64,000 bases of DNA from M55B167 sp964406095 (GTDB lineage Bacteria > Verrucomicrobiota > Kiritimatiellia > RFP12 > UBA1067): the NCBI GenBank assembly GCA_964406095.1, contig CAYOQJ010000079.1:6375-70374 (forward strand), given 5' to 3'. A model generated the notes under the pieces. The model did not search any database. It saw only the letters and a program-made list of their open reading frames with translations, and was not told the origin of the DNA. A program made the translations under genes and the position numbers. This document shows positions 50,639 to 59,430 of this stretch, in pieces. Position 1 is the stretch's first letter. Every line of letters begins with the position of its first letter.

Positions 50639-51299
50639 TAATCAATCAAATCGCAAGGTTTTTAGCGTTTCACTGATTCTTTGCGCGGTCTGTTCGGTGA
50701 TGGTTTCAGTTGCCGCTGTGCTGCTTAGACCGCTACAGGAAGCTAACCGGAAGCTGGACTTCAAAAGAAATCTGCTGGTTGCGGCAGGGCTGGTTGATTC
50801 TGATGTCGACAAACGGAGTGTGTTGGATGAGTTTGCAAAGATCGAACAATTGGCCGCGTCAACCTCCAGAGGTGAAAAAACCGTCTATGTTGCCAGAGAA
50901 GAGGGGCGAATAACTCATTACATCTTTCCCGTTACGGGAAAGGGGCTCTGGTCAACCATGCGTGGTTTTCTGGTACTTTCAGCCGATTTTAAAACTGTCA
51001 TGGGCATGGGCTTTTATGAACACGGCGAGACTCCCGGGCTGGGTGGAGAAATCACCAATCCCGCTTGGCTAGCTCAGTTTAAAGGCAAACAGGCCTACGA
51101 TGAATCGCTCAATGTACGACTTGAAGTAATCAAAGGTTCGGTTGAGCCGGATTCCGACACTGCTGCCTACCAGGTGGATGGACTCTCCGGGGCAACTTTG
51201 ACCACTCGCGGAGTCGACGATATGATCGAATTCTGGCTTTCGGAGGAAGGGTACCTTCCGTTTGTCCGTGAGCACGTAAAGAAAGGGGCCGGGCTGTGA
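50631..51299 (+). CDS. nqrC: Na+-NQR subunit C
   Basis: Periplasm-facing subunit with one N-terminal membrane helix (about 11-33) and a covalent FMN. 222 residues, a little shorter than the Vibrio protein (about 255). The flavinylation motif SGAT is at residues 186-189 ('YQVDGLSGATLTTRGVDDM'), and 'GFYEHGETPGLGGEI' is the FMN_bind signature. ATG 50631 has AGAAGGAG 9 nt upstream and overlaps nqrB by 8 nt. It requires ApbE, encoded at 18855. The stop TGA overlaps the GTG start of nqrD. Confidence 0.95.
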   Translation: MSDNQSNRKVFSVSLILCAVCSVMVSVAAVLLRPLQEANRKLDFKRNLLVAAGLVDSDVDKRSVLDEFAKIEQLAASTSRGEKTVYVAREEGRITHYIFPVTGKGLWSTMRGFLVLSADFKTVMGMGFYEHGETPGLGGEITNPAWLAQFKGKQAYDESLNVRLEVIKGSVEPDSDTAAYQVDGLSGATLTTRGVDDMIEFWLSEEGYLPFVREHVKKGAGL

Positions 51300-51916
51300 G
51301 CACATTGAAAAACACACTGCTGGATCCGATATTCAAAAACAACCCGATCGGATTGCAGGTATTGGGTATCTGTTCGGCACTGGCTGTGACCAATAAGTTG
51401 GAAACATCACTCGCAATGGGTGTTGCTGTGACCCTGGTAACAGCATTAGCCTCTCTGGCAGTTAGTCTGATTCGCCAGCACATACCGGCCAGCATCCGGA
51501 TCATTGTGCAGATGACGATCATCGCCTCGCTGGTAATTCTGGCCGATCAGATATTGAAAGCCTTTTTCTTTGAAATTTCCAAGAGCATGTCGGTTTATGT
51601 CGGACTGATCATTACCAACTGCATCATTATGGGGCGTGCCGAAGGTTACGCACTCTCACATACGCCGCTGAGAAGCTTTATCGATGGAATAGGCAATGGA
51701 CTGGGCTATAGCGTGGTTCTGATTTGCGTGGGGGTGTTCCGTGAACTGCTCGGTTCCGGCACCCTGCTGGGATATGCGGTTCTGCCCTTGACTAAAAATG
51801 GGGGCTGGTATCAACCCAACGGCCTGATGGTTCTGGCACCGAGTGCGTTTTTTCTGATTGCCATATTCATCTGGATCGTTAGAAGCTTGGATAAAAGTCA
51901 GCAGGAGGAGGATTAA
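51296..51916 (+). CDS. nqrD: Na+-NQR subunit D
   Basis: Six-helix membrane subunit of the RnfE/NqrD family; with NqrE it holds an iron centre in the membrane between four cysteines. 206 residues. Both expected cysteines are present: 'LQVLGICSALAVTNKLETS' in helix 1 and 'VGLIITNCIIMGRAE' in helix 4. Start is a GTG at 51296 that overlaps the nqrC stop (GTGA), so coupling is likely. nqrE follows after 3 nt. Confidence 0.95.
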   Translation: MSTLKNTLLDPIFKNNPIGLQVLGICSALAVTNKLETSLAMGVAVTLVTALASLAVSLIRQHIPASIRIIVQMTIIASLVILADQILKAFFFEISKSMSVYVGLIITNCIIMGRAEGYALSHTPLRSFIDGIGNGLGYSVVLICVGVFRELLGSGTLLGYAVLPLTKNGGWYQPNGLMVLAPSAFFLIAIFIWIVRSLDKSQQEED

Positions 51917-51919
51917 GAG

Positions 51920-52528
51920 ATGCACAGTTTGTTTGATATTTTCTTCACCTCGATTTTCACTCAAAATATGGCGTTGGCCTTTTTTCTGGGCATGTGTACC
52001 TTTCTGGCGGTCTCAAAAAGAGTTAAAACCGCAATTGGGCTGGGCGTGGCGGTGATTGTTGTACAACTGATTACCGTGCCGGTCAACAACCTGATCTACA
52101 CTTACATCCTGCGCGACGGCGCTTTACGCTGGATTTCGGATGATCTCAAATCAATTGATCTGGGTTTTATCGGTCTTATCACATATATCGGCGTTATTGC
52201 CGCCATGGTACAAATTTTGGAGATGACGCTGGATCGCTACTTTCCCGCACTTTACAACGCACTCGGTATTTTTCTGCCGCTGATCACCGTTAATTGCGCG
52301 ATTCTTGGCGGCACTCTCTTTATGGTTGAGCGCAACTATAATTTCACCCAGAGCGTGGCTTATGGAGCAGGCTCAGGTATCGGCTGGGCATTGGCGATTG
52401 TTCTGCTGGCCGGTGTGCGTGAAAAGCTTAAATACTCCCATCCGCCAGTCGGTTTACGCGGTCTAGGGCTGACTTTTATAGTCGTGGGACTGATGGCAAT
52501 CGGTTTTCTGGCGTTTTCCGGTATCTGA
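51920..52528 (+). CDS. nqrE: Na+-NQR subunit E
   Basis: Membrane subunit of the RnfA/NqrE family, partner of NqrD in the inverted-topology pair. 202 residues with six helices. Conserved cysteines: 'FFLGMCTFLAVSK' and 'LPLITVNCAILGG'. ATG 51920 follows AGGAGGAGGATTAAGAG. Together NqrD and NqrE supply the four thiol ligands whose loading depends on NqrM in characterised systems; a small Cys-rich gene after nqrF may serve here. Confidence 0.95.
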   Translation: MHSLFDIFFTSIFTQNMALAFFLGMCTFLAVSKRVKTAIGLGVAVIVVQLITVPVNNLIYTYILRDGALRWISDDLKSIDLGFIGLITYIGVIAAMVQILEMTLDRYFPALYNALGIFLPLITVNCAILGGTLFMVERNYNFTQSVAYGAGSGIGWALAIVLLAGVREKLKYSHPPVGLRGLGLTFIVVGLMAIGFLAFSGI

Positions 52529-52595
52529 TTGCGCAGCGGGTTTCTTGGTTTTACAGGTGGCGGCTTTTGTTCCGCTAAGTGCTAGGGACTGAATA

Positions 52596-53813
52596 ATGAA
52601 TGAAATTATCTTTGGTGTGATTTTTTTCACCTCGATCGTGCTGCTGCTAGTCTGCATTATACTGCTGGCGCGTTGGAAGCTCGTGCCGGCTGGCAAAGTT
52701 AAGATCAAGATCAACAACGAGAAGGAGTTTGAAGTTCCAATCGGCGGCAAATTGCTGGGCGCCTTGGCTAGTCAGGAGATTTTTGTTCCCTCGGCCTGTG
52801 GTGGCGGCGGAACCTGCGGACAGTGTAAGGTCAGGGTGATCTCCGGCGGCGGATCGCTGCTGCCGACCGAAGAGGGGTGCATCAATCGACGCGAGATGAA
52901 GAACGGCATCCGGCTGAGTTGCCAGGTGGCGGTCAAGCAGGATATGAAGATCGAGGTTCCCGAGGAGGTCTTTGGTGTCAGAAAATGGGAGTGCGAGGTT
53001 GTTTCAAACCGCAATGTGGCAACCTTTATCAAGGAGTTTGTCGTCCGGTTGCCCGAGGGTGAAGAGGTGCCCTTCTGCGCCGGAGGATATATCCAGATTG
53101 AATGTCCTCCGCATAAGTTGAAATATGCCGATTTTAATATCGATGATGAATATCGCGCCGATTGGGATAAATACAACATGTGGCAGTATGTCTCGCATGT
53201 TCATGAAACCGTCACTCGCGCTTACTCGATGGCCAACTACCCGGAGGAGCAAGGGGTTATCAAACTGAATGTCAGGATCGCTTCGCCACCGCCCGGCACC
53301 AGACACCCGCCCGGCGTAATGTCATCCTATATTTTCAGTTTGCAACCCGGCGATAAAGTTACAATCTCCGGGCCCTACGGCGAGTTCTTTGCCCGTGAAA
53401 CCGGGAAAGAGATGGTTTTCATAGGTGGCGGAGCGGGCATGGCTCCAATGCGTTCACATATTTTCGATCAGCTCAAACGCCTGCAAAGCAAACGTAAAAT
53501 CAGCTTTTGGTACGGAGCACGTTCTAAAAAAGAGATGTTCTATACCGAGGAGTTTGAACAGCTGGCGGCGGAGAACGAAAACTTTACCTTCAATGTGGCA
53601 CTCTCCGAACCATTGCCCGAGGACGATTGGAATGGCTATACCGGTTTTATTCATGATGTACTGCGGGATAAATATCTGGCAGAACATGAGGCACCGGAGG
53701 ATGTTGAATACTACCTTTGCGGTCCGCCGATCATGAATGAATGCGTGATCAATATGTTGCTTGAACTAGGAGTTGACCGTGACGATATCATGCTTGATGA
53801 CTTCGGCGGGTGA
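52596..53813 (+). CDS. nqrF: Na+-NQR subunit F (NADH dehydrogenase, FAD, 2Fe-2S)
   Basis: Entry point of electrons: oxidises NADH with FAD and passes electrons to a 2Fe-2S cluster. 405 residues. Membrane helix about 4-24, then a ferredoxin domain with 'CGGGGTCGQCKVRV' and 'RLSCQVAVK' (four cluster cysteines), an FAD-binding barrel with 'RAYSMANYPEE' (RxYS), and an NADH domain with 'EMVFIGGGAGMAPMRSHI' and 'EYYLCGPPIMNE'. A 67-nt gap separates it from nqrE, the largest in the operon, but nothing suggests a separate promoter. Confidence 0.96.
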   Translation: MNEIIFGVIFFTSIVLLLVCIILLARWKLVPAGKVKIKINNEKEFEVPIGGKLLGALASQEIFVPSACGGGGTCGQCKVRVISGGGSLLPTEEGCINRREMKNGIRLSCQVAVKQDMKIEVPEEVFGVRKWECEVVSNRNVATFIKEFVVRLPEGEEVPFCAGGYIQIECPPHKLKYADFNIDDEYRADWDKYNMWQYVSHVHETVTRAYSMANYPEEQGVIKLNVRIASPPPGTRHPPGVMSSYIFSLQPGDKVTISGPYGEFFARETGKEMVFIGGGAGMAPMRSHIFDQLKRLQSKRKISFWYGARSKKEMFYTEEFEQLAAENENFTFNVALSEPLPEDDWNGYTGFIHDVLRDKYLAEHEAPEDVEYYLCGPPIMNECVINMLLELGVDRDDIMLDDFGG

Positions 53814-53866
53814 TCAATGCCACAACAACAACCTCCTATGGGTCTTTAGGTTTGTTCGGCGGTTGG

Positions 53867-53883
53867 GCCCTTCACCGAAGGGC
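53867..53883 (+). other. Hairpin downstream of nqrF
   Basis: GCCCTTC-ACC-GAAGGGC, a perfect 7-bp stem. It is not followed by a T-tract (AAAACAAA follows), so it may be a processing or stability element and may not terminate transcription before the gene at 54049. Confidence 0.5.
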
Positions 53884-54048
53884 AAAACAAATATGTTGCT
53901 GTGTGCCTGTTCGTTTTTTGCATGGGGCAGAGGGCATAGGGCAAGGGGAAGAAATTTTGCTGTGCTTAAGTACAGCTCTTCTCTATACTCTATGCAGTTT
54001 ATGCAAAGTACAAATCTAGCCTCTAACTCATGATGAAAGTGTACCAAT

Positions 54049-54204
54049 ATGCTCGGTGTCGTAATTTTTATAGTTTTTTTGGCATTCACCTTTTTCATGG
54101 CAATCGTCTTTCGTGCGAAAGAGCTGAAGGCGCGTAAGGGCAAAGAGACACGCACTGCAAGCTACTGCTGCGGCAAGTGCGGTAGCTGCGATAAGGATTC
54201 CTGA
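54049..54204 (+). CDS. Small Cys-rich membrane protein, candidate NqrM-like maturation factor
   Basis: A 51-residue protein from ATG 54049 to TGA 54202-54204. Residues 1-22 are one membrane helix (GVVIFIVFLAFTFFMAIVF), followed by a basic stretch (RAKELKARKGKE) and a tail with four cysteines, YCCGKCGSCDKDS. Known NqrM proteins are small, carry one N-terminal helix and a four-cysteine C-terminal part, and lie directly after nqrF; they are required to deliver iron to the NqrD/NqrE site. Position, size and topology match; the cysteine spacing (C-C-x2-C-x2-C) is tighter than the usual DUF539 pattern. It lies 235 nt after nqrF and its last 43 nt overlap the convergent exonuclease gene. Function is inferred. 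Confidence 0.6.
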   Translation: MLGVVIFIVFLAFTFFMAIVFRAKELKARKGKETRTASYCCGKCGSCDKDS

Positions 54205-55064
54205 TCCGTTTGTTCAAAAACTCCGTCCCCGGCCTGGTCCGTTAGCACCTTTAGCATTTGCCAAGCATCAAGATAACTAAGCAGATATCGGTTTTCAGAG
54301 CTCTCCGCCATTTTCTCCAGCAGATTCCGAACCCTTCTCTGTTCCAGAAGATACTCTTCGGACGTGAATCGTGCAGCGAAACGGGCCATACGCAGCCAGA
54401 GCAAATAGGTGGTTATGGCATCAAAACAGTTGTATTGCACAATCTGCTCTAGTTTGCCGCTATAGTAAAGAGAGCATACATCAATGCCGCTGGTTTCCAG
54501 TTTGCCCGGTATGCCCGAGAGCGTGGCCGCCTCGTTCAGCGAAACCGTGTAACCTTTGCCATAGCCGCTGATGATGTTCATTAGATCGACATCATTGCTC
54601 TCCCAGGGTTTGGCATTTAGACGACGATTGAAAGTGTCCAGTGCCATGCCTTTGAAAATCGCCCGCTGTGTCAGAATCCGCAGATCGGCGTTGCGCGAGT
54701 TGTAACCGACCAGTTGCGGGTTATATCTCGAAACCCCTTCATCCAGAAAACGATTCAGAATGTAGCTTTCGTTATTCTGTGAGCACTCAGAGGGATTCTC
54801 AGGAATCCCCTGCAGAAAAAGCTGCACACTCCCGTCGCTGGATTTGCGTCGGATCATGGTTGCAATAGAAACAACCCGGCAAAGCGCAGTTTTGAGAAAG
54901 GGCATGGGATCATCCGCTGTGGCACCGCCCTCACGCCACATGACCTTCAGCACCTCGCTATCGCTCATTTTATCAGGCAGTTTGTACAGAACTCTGCCAG
55001 CAAGCAGATCAGGCACCCACTCGCAGTCAAATGCCCAGACTTCATCAGGTACAGTGGTAATCAT
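54162..55064 (-). CDS. PolB-like 3'-5' exonuclease
   Basis: A 300-residue protein of the predicted 3'-5' exonuclease family related to the proofreading domain of DNA polymerase B. Exo I is 'WAFDCEWVPD'; Exo II is 'LVGYNSRNADLRILTQRAI'; the last block 'IVQYNCFDAITTYLLWLRM' supplies the catalytic Asp. Between them 'NDVDLMNIISGYG' is typical of the family. DNA or RNA end processing in the cytoplasm is likely. ATG 55064 overlaps the stop of the phosphoesterase gene by 4 nt and has GGAGG upstream, so both are translated from one message. Confidence 0.8.
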   Translation of the reverse strand: MITTVPDEVWAFDCEWVPDLLAGRVLYKLPDKMSDSEVLKVMWREGGATADDPMPFLKTALCRVVSIATMIRRKSSDGSVQLFLQGIPENPSECSQNNESYILNRFLDEGVSRYNPQLVGYNSRNADLRILTQRAIFKGMALDTFNRRLNAKPWESNDVDLMNIISGYGKGYTVSLNEAATLSGIPGKLETSGIDVCSLYYSGKLEQIVQYNCFDAITTYLLWLRMARFAARFTSEEYLLEQRRVRNLLEKMAESSENRYLLSYLDAWQMLKVLTDQAGDGVFEQTDQESLSQLPHLPQQ

Positions 55065-56581
55065 GGAATATTGCCCTCCTCATCAGGTGTGGCCGGAATT
55101 GAATCATTGTATCCTCTGAGAATTGGCTGGCGCAACTCTACTTTTCCGCTGAAATCCGCTACAATACGAAAACGTACATGAGTTGTGCCGCGGTTAACTC
55201 TGATTTTGCGCGATATGGCGGCGATATTCTGACCTTCATTGGTGCGGCCCCGTACCTCGATACTATCAAGCTTTTTATTGCTTAGCGTGTCCTCTGCATC
55301 AATACCGTACGATTGTACCTGGTAGGAGACGATGCCGTGATAATTGTCGAGCTTGCGTATCCTGCCCTGCATCCGCAGATGCCCCAAACCACACTCACCG
55401 ATCCTGATTAGCGGTGATTCCAGTACAAAGCGCGCTCTTGAACGATGACTGATTATAATGGAATCAGAGGTCTTGCCAGATTCCAGCTGCTGCGTACGCC
55501 GGTCGTTCAGAGTGTAGCGCCATCCCCGCATCTCGTTATTCCGGTTGATAACAGAGGGCAGAGCATGAAGATAGTTGTCGGTCGCGAGACCGTCGCCGCG
55601 GGGTTGAATCATCGGCATACGCTCCTTCGGAAGAGTCAGCGCATAACCGGTCGAGCTATTGGAGTGCCGTACTTTGCAGATCAGATAGATTGAGGCGCAA
55701 AGCGATAGCACGGCGATTAAAAATATAAGCAGCCGGTATTTCTTGATCTGCGAACGCTGCGTGTGCTGCAATCTGCGGATTGTCTCGGTGAGGTGGTGCT
55801 CTTCATCAATCGGTTTGACAAAAGAAAGCTTTTCGCGTACGGCAGGCAGAGAGGACTCAGCAGTGTGTTCCCTTAGCCATGGAACTGCATCCATCCCGGC
55901 CAGCAACAGGGTGTTGTTGAAGGCGATGCGGTCAAATGGCAGATGATGAAAAACAATGCTGCGTTCTGAGTGATCAAATACGCAGTAGGTGGATTCCAGC
56001 CTGCCTGTCCGGGGATACCCGATGGTGCCGGGATTGATGATATAGCGTTTATGATCTTCCAGAATAAAGTCACGCGGTTCAAGAAAATGCGCCGTGCCAC
56101 TCTGACCGATAACATAAATGGCCGCCAAATGGGTGTGCCCCACAAACATCAACTGCTCAAATGTGTTTTCAAAAGACGGCTGCGCATCTTCGCCGGTAAT
56201 GATATATCGGAATGCGCCGGGTTTAGTGAAATCACCGTGAACACAGCGGAAAGCAGGAGATTCCAGCGTTAGCGGCAAAGACTTCAGCCAGATTAAAGCT
56301 TTGTTTGAAAGCATTCCGCGGTGTTTCAGCACCACCTTGCGTGCCTCCGGACAGAAAACCAGCGGATTGAGTTTGCCGCAGACAGCCGCGTCGTGGTTGC
56401 CCAGCAGATGATACTCCGTTACCTGATAAACCAACTCGAGGGTTTCAACCGGTTGCGGACCGTAACCAACCGTATCGCCCAAACAGATTATTTTATCTAT
56501 GTGCCGCTTGGCAATGTCGTTCAAAACCATCTGCAACGCGGTAAGATTGGCGTGGATATCAGAGATAAATGCGTAACGCAT
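55061..56581 (-). CDS. Metallophosphoesterase with C-terminal membrane helix and extra domain
   Basis: A 506-residue protein. Residues 1-250 are a calcineurin-like phosphoesterase of the YfcE/YvnB sort: 'FISDIHANLTAL' (D-x-H), 'CLGDTVGYGP' (GD), 'LLGNHDAAVCG' (GNHD), 'CVHGDF', 'FVGHTHLAA' (GHTH) and 'YIINPGTIGYPR'. A membrane helix lies about residues 284-305 (KYRLLIFLIAVLSLCASIYLI). About 200 further residues, rich in beta strands, match no family that I recognise and would lie on the other side of the membrane from the phosphoesterase. The fusion suggests signalling or control across the membrane, but substrate is unknown. Coupled to the exonuclease gene by a 4-nt overlap. Confidence 0.78.
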   Translation of the reverse strand: MRYAFISDIHANLTALQMVLNDIAKRHIDKIICLGDTVGYGPQPVETLELVYQVTEYHLLGNHDAAVCGKLNPLVFCPEARKVVLKHRGMLSNKALIWLKSLPLTLESPAFRCVHGDFTKPGAFRYIITGEDAQPSFENTFEQLMFVGHTHLAAIYVIGQSGTAHFLEPRDFILEDHKRYIINPGTIGYPRTGRLESTYCVFDHSERSIVFHHLPFDRIAFNNTLLLAGMDAVPWLREHTAESSLPAVREKLSFVKPIDEEHHLTETIRRLQHTQRSQIKKYRLLIFLIAVLSLCASIYLICKVRHSNSSTGYALTLPKERMPMIQPRGDGLATDNYLHALPSVINRNNEMRGWRYTLNDRRTQQLESGKTSDSIIISHRSRARFVLESPLIRIGECGLGHLRMQGRIRKLDNYHGIVSYQVQSYGIDAEDTLSNKKLDSIEVRGRTNEGQNIAAISRKIRVNRGTTHVRFRIVADFSGKVELRQPILRGYNDSIPATPDEEGNIP

Positions 56582-56788
56582 GAGCTGCTTGTCTACAGCG
56601 GTAATGCCGCTGAAAGGTTAAGTCATTCAAGGAGCGGCGGAAAAAAGTAGTGCAAAATATAGCTTTGCGGCTTAAACCAGCGGCGCATCTCACCCTGCTA
56701 TCCAGCATGTGAATATCTGCAACGCAGCGGATATCTACTCATGAACCGCTGGTTTGGAGGATAAAATTCCAAGTTGCGGCAGCCTGGC

Positions 56789-56959
56789 TCAGCCAGCTTC
56801 AATCGCATTGCTCGGACACTCACCGGCACAGGCACCGCAATCTACGCAGAGATCCGGATCGATTGAATAGTGAGGTGTACCCTCTTGAATTGCATCCACT
56901 GGACAGGCATCTTTGCACAATCCGCAAGCCACACAGGCATCTGTGATTTTATAGGCCAT
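56789..56959 (-). CDS. 2[4Fe-4S] ferredoxin
   Basis: A 56-residue clostridial-type ferredoxin with two identical cluster motifs: CVACGLCKDACP (residues 9-20) and CVDCGACAGECP (38-49). It carries low-potential electrons in the cytoplasm. AAGGAG lies 7 nt before ATG 56959. It is divergent from the rubrerythrin gene, sharing a 239-bp intergenic region. Together they point to an anaerobic redox metabolism. Confidence 0.95.
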   Translation of the reverse strand: MAYKITDACVACGLCKDACPVDAIQEGTPHYSIDPDLCVDCGACAGECPSNAIEAG

Positions 56960-57142
56960 TATTGTCTCCTTAGTTTTTCGTTGGTTAAATGATGTTACAT
57001 CGTTGCTCTTATACAGCTTCGCTTAATGACCAACAGTATATAAAAATAGAGTGAAGCAACAAAGTACAAAATCGATTTCGTGAAAATCCCTGTATTTCAG
57101 CTTGAAAAATAATGGCGTAACTGCTAATTTTAACGCATTCGT

Positions 57143-57171
57143 TTAAACTTAATGTCGTTTGGTAGTACAAT
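57143..57171 (+). promoter_or_regulatory. Probable rubrerythrin promoter
   Basis: TTAAAC (57143-57148), 17-nt spacer, TACAAT (57166-57171), 27 nt before the rubrerythrin start. The -35 box is weak. Confidence 0.4.
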
Positions 57172-57198
57172 CATAGAAAATGAACGGAGGAAAAAATA

Positions 57199-57777
57199 AT
57201 GGCAGCGTTGAAGGGCTCACAGACGGAAAAGAATATTTTAACGGCTTTTGCAGGTGAGGCTGCGGCACGTAACAGATATACGTATTGGGCATCCAAAGCT
57301 AAAAAAGATGGCTACGTTCAGATTGCTGACATCTTTGCGGAGACCGCTGATCAGGAGAAGGAACATGCCAAACGCCTGTTCAAATTTCTCGAAGGCGGCG
57401 ATGTGGAAGTGAATATCGCTCTGCCTGCCGGTGTGATCGGAGAGACTCTTGATAATCTGAAACATGCCGCCGAAGGCGAAGAGCATGAGTGGCAGCATAT
57501 GTACCCCGAATTTGCCGAGATCGCCCGCCAGGAGGGTTTTGATGCCGTGGCAACCGCTATGGATAGCATTGCCGTGGCAGAGAAGTTTCACGGTGAACGT
57601 TATCGCCAACTGGCGGCTAATATTGAAAAAGGTGTCGTATTCAAGCGCGATTCCGAGCAAACCGTCTGGCGTTGCCGCAATTGCGGCTATCTGCATGTTG
57701 GCAGGGAAGCGCCCCAGAGCTGCTCCGCCTGCATTCATCCGCAGGCACACTTTGAGCTCAAACCGTCCAATTGGTAA
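57199..57777 (+). CDS. Rubrerythrin
   Basis: Non-haem di-iron peroxidase that removes hydrogen peroxide in anaerobes, 192 residues. The ferritin-like domain has the di-iron ligands in 'FAGEAAARNRYTYWASKAKKDGY', 'ADQEKEHAKRLFKFL', and 'DSIAVAEKFHGERYRQL'. A rubredoxin-like domain closes the protein ('WRCRNCGYLHVG' and 'CSACIHPQAHF'), with four iron-binding cysteines. CGGAGGAAA precedes ATG 57199. A terminator follows the gene, so it is monocistronic. The neighbouring ferredoxin gene may supply electrons (inference). Confidence 0.95.
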   Translation: MAALKGSQTEKNILTAFAGEAAARNRYTYWASKAKKDGYVQIADIFAETADQEKEHAKRLFKFLEGGDVEVNIALPAGVIGETLDNLKHAAEGEEHEWQHMYPEFAEIARQEGFDAVATAMDSIAVAEKFHGERYRQLAANIEKGVVFKRDSEQTVWRCRNCGYLHVGREAPQSCSACIHPQAHFELKPSNW

Positions 57778-57821
57778 AAGCGCGATTGAGAGTGTAGCAC
57801 TGCGTCATAGGGTGAAAATGA

Positions 57822-57855
57822 AAAAAGAGCATCGTGTTAGAACGATGCTCTTTTT
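57822..57855 (+). terminator. Rho-independent terminator after rubrerythrin
   Basis: Long stem AAAAAGAGCATCGT/ACGATGCTCTTTTT with a 6-nt loop, ending in the T-tract. Confidence 0.9.
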
Positions 57856-57991
57856 GTCCGTGCAAAGTAGCCTGCTCAACGCAGACCCGCCTAGCCACAT
57901 CAGCGTAAAAACAGTTTAACCCGCGGTCGCAAGCCCTGATTCCCTGGCCCTGGCGTGCGCTATGACCATTATGTGTGATGCGGACGGCAAT

Positions 57992-59374
57992 TCATTTAAA
58001 CATAGCTTCATAGTGCGGCAGTGGCGCGAAGATTCCACCGCTCTTATCATAAAAATCTTTGCCAAGGTTAAAAATTCCTTTGTGTGTCTGAGCCCATTCG
58101 GCATTTGGATAAGGGTGATAACTGCGCATGGCCTGCCAGTTTTTGTAATTCTAATGGCCATTGGTTTCGAGCAACCCTAAGCCTGCTAATCCGGGGAATG
58201 CGTCAAGGCGCGCAGCTACGCTCTTATTCCATTCAATCAGAATGGGATTGACGGTTAAGTCAGCACAGAAACAGGGTACATTGTGCTGTTTGGCGGTATT
58301 GGCAATGCGCAAGGTCATGCTGAGAGTTTTTGCAATTGCCTTCAAGGCGATTGCACGGTAACCCATCTGAATGCGTTCGATTGCATCCTGATCGGTGTGG
58401 GCACTCTCGTCAGCCGCCAGTCGCACCGGTATGTCGTGAACATCAATCTTTAACTCTTCATCAAATGGTTCTTCAATAACTGATATCTGATCAAAAGCCC
58501 CGATTTTGCGGGTGTGATCCAGCAGACGCAGCAAGGTCTCTTTCGTTTCGTAACGGCCATTGGCATCGAAATAGTAAGGGAGCTTGCCACTCTCGGTGTA
58601 TGGGGTGCGATAACCATCCAGCGCTTTATGAATAGCCGAGAGGCGCTCCATATCTTTTTTAAGCATCTCCTCCTGTGTGCCACTTTGACCGATCTTGATT
58701 TTCATGAAGAAATAACCGTCATTTGCCGCGCCCTTGATTTCTTCAATGGGAACGTTATAAGCCATCAACGGAATCGAGGCGACCCTGGGATGGCGGCTTG
58801 ATAAAGCTGACTTATAACGCTCGGGAATCAGATCATCGAAGTTGGTTATACCGTGTTCTTTGGCATAGAGCAGCCAGATGGCATTGTCCACACCGACCAG
58901 GGCATTGAGTGCGAAGGTTTGACGCAAGTGCGGCATCTTGCAGATGGCTCTGCCGTATTTATAGACCTCCTGAAACAACTCTTCATTTAAAGCGACCGGA
59001 TCGTTGAAGGAGTGTCCTTTGAGCAGATTGAGCGCATGGTTGGTCATGGCCAGCATCAGTGCGTTGCCGCCGACATCAGAGTTTGCCACAAATACCTTGG
59101 CGTCGCTCCATAACACACTGTGTGTGCACAGTCCGATGCCGCGTTTGCCGCTGGTGGACTGTACCATTGCGGCACTTTGCCAGATGCTGTTAAGAGCACC
59201 GCCTTTGAAGCCGAAGGGACGGATCAGCGGCTCACGCTCAAAATCACAGCCGGTGCGTTCAATCCGAATCGCTTTTTTTGCAGTCAAACCTCTTTTTGAC
59301 TCCACTGTTCTACAACCCGCCACAACACCCGCCGCAGCCAGTGAGGTACTCTTTAAAAAATCTCTTCTTTTCAT
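57992..59374 (-). pseudogene. Tat-exported enolase-superfamily (mandelate racemase/MLE-like) protein, interrupted by in-frame TAG
   Basis: The open frame gives 407 residues from ATG 59374, with a twin-arginine signal (KRRDFLKSTSLAAAGVVAG) that also carries a possible lipobox (VVAGC). Enolase-superfamily features are intact: 'FFMKIKIG' with the catalytic lysines, metal ligands in 'FDANGRY', 'SVIEEPFD' and 'LAADESAH', and a late Lys in 'ALKAIAKT'. A TAG at 58153-58151 follows 'LLETNGH'. The same frame continues for 52 sensible codons ('NYKNWQAMRSYHPYPNAEW', then 'KGIFNLGKDFYDKSGGIFAP') to TGA at 57994-57992. The TAG is thus a nonsense mutation, perhaps from CAG, or a sequencing error. TAG is used as an ordinary stop by other genes here. 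A truncated product may still fold. The TIM-barrel gene lies 56 nt upstream. Confidence 0.8.
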
Positions 59375-59430
59375 TATATACTCCCGCCTGATTACGAATG
59401 CCAGATTCTTGAATTACTCTGCTTTGCAGA

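Noticed and set aside
57992..58153. TAG as a recoded sense codon (pyrrolysine or code change)
   Set aside because: Other genes in the window end in TAG, and no pyl gene is visible; a nonsense mutation or error is simpler.
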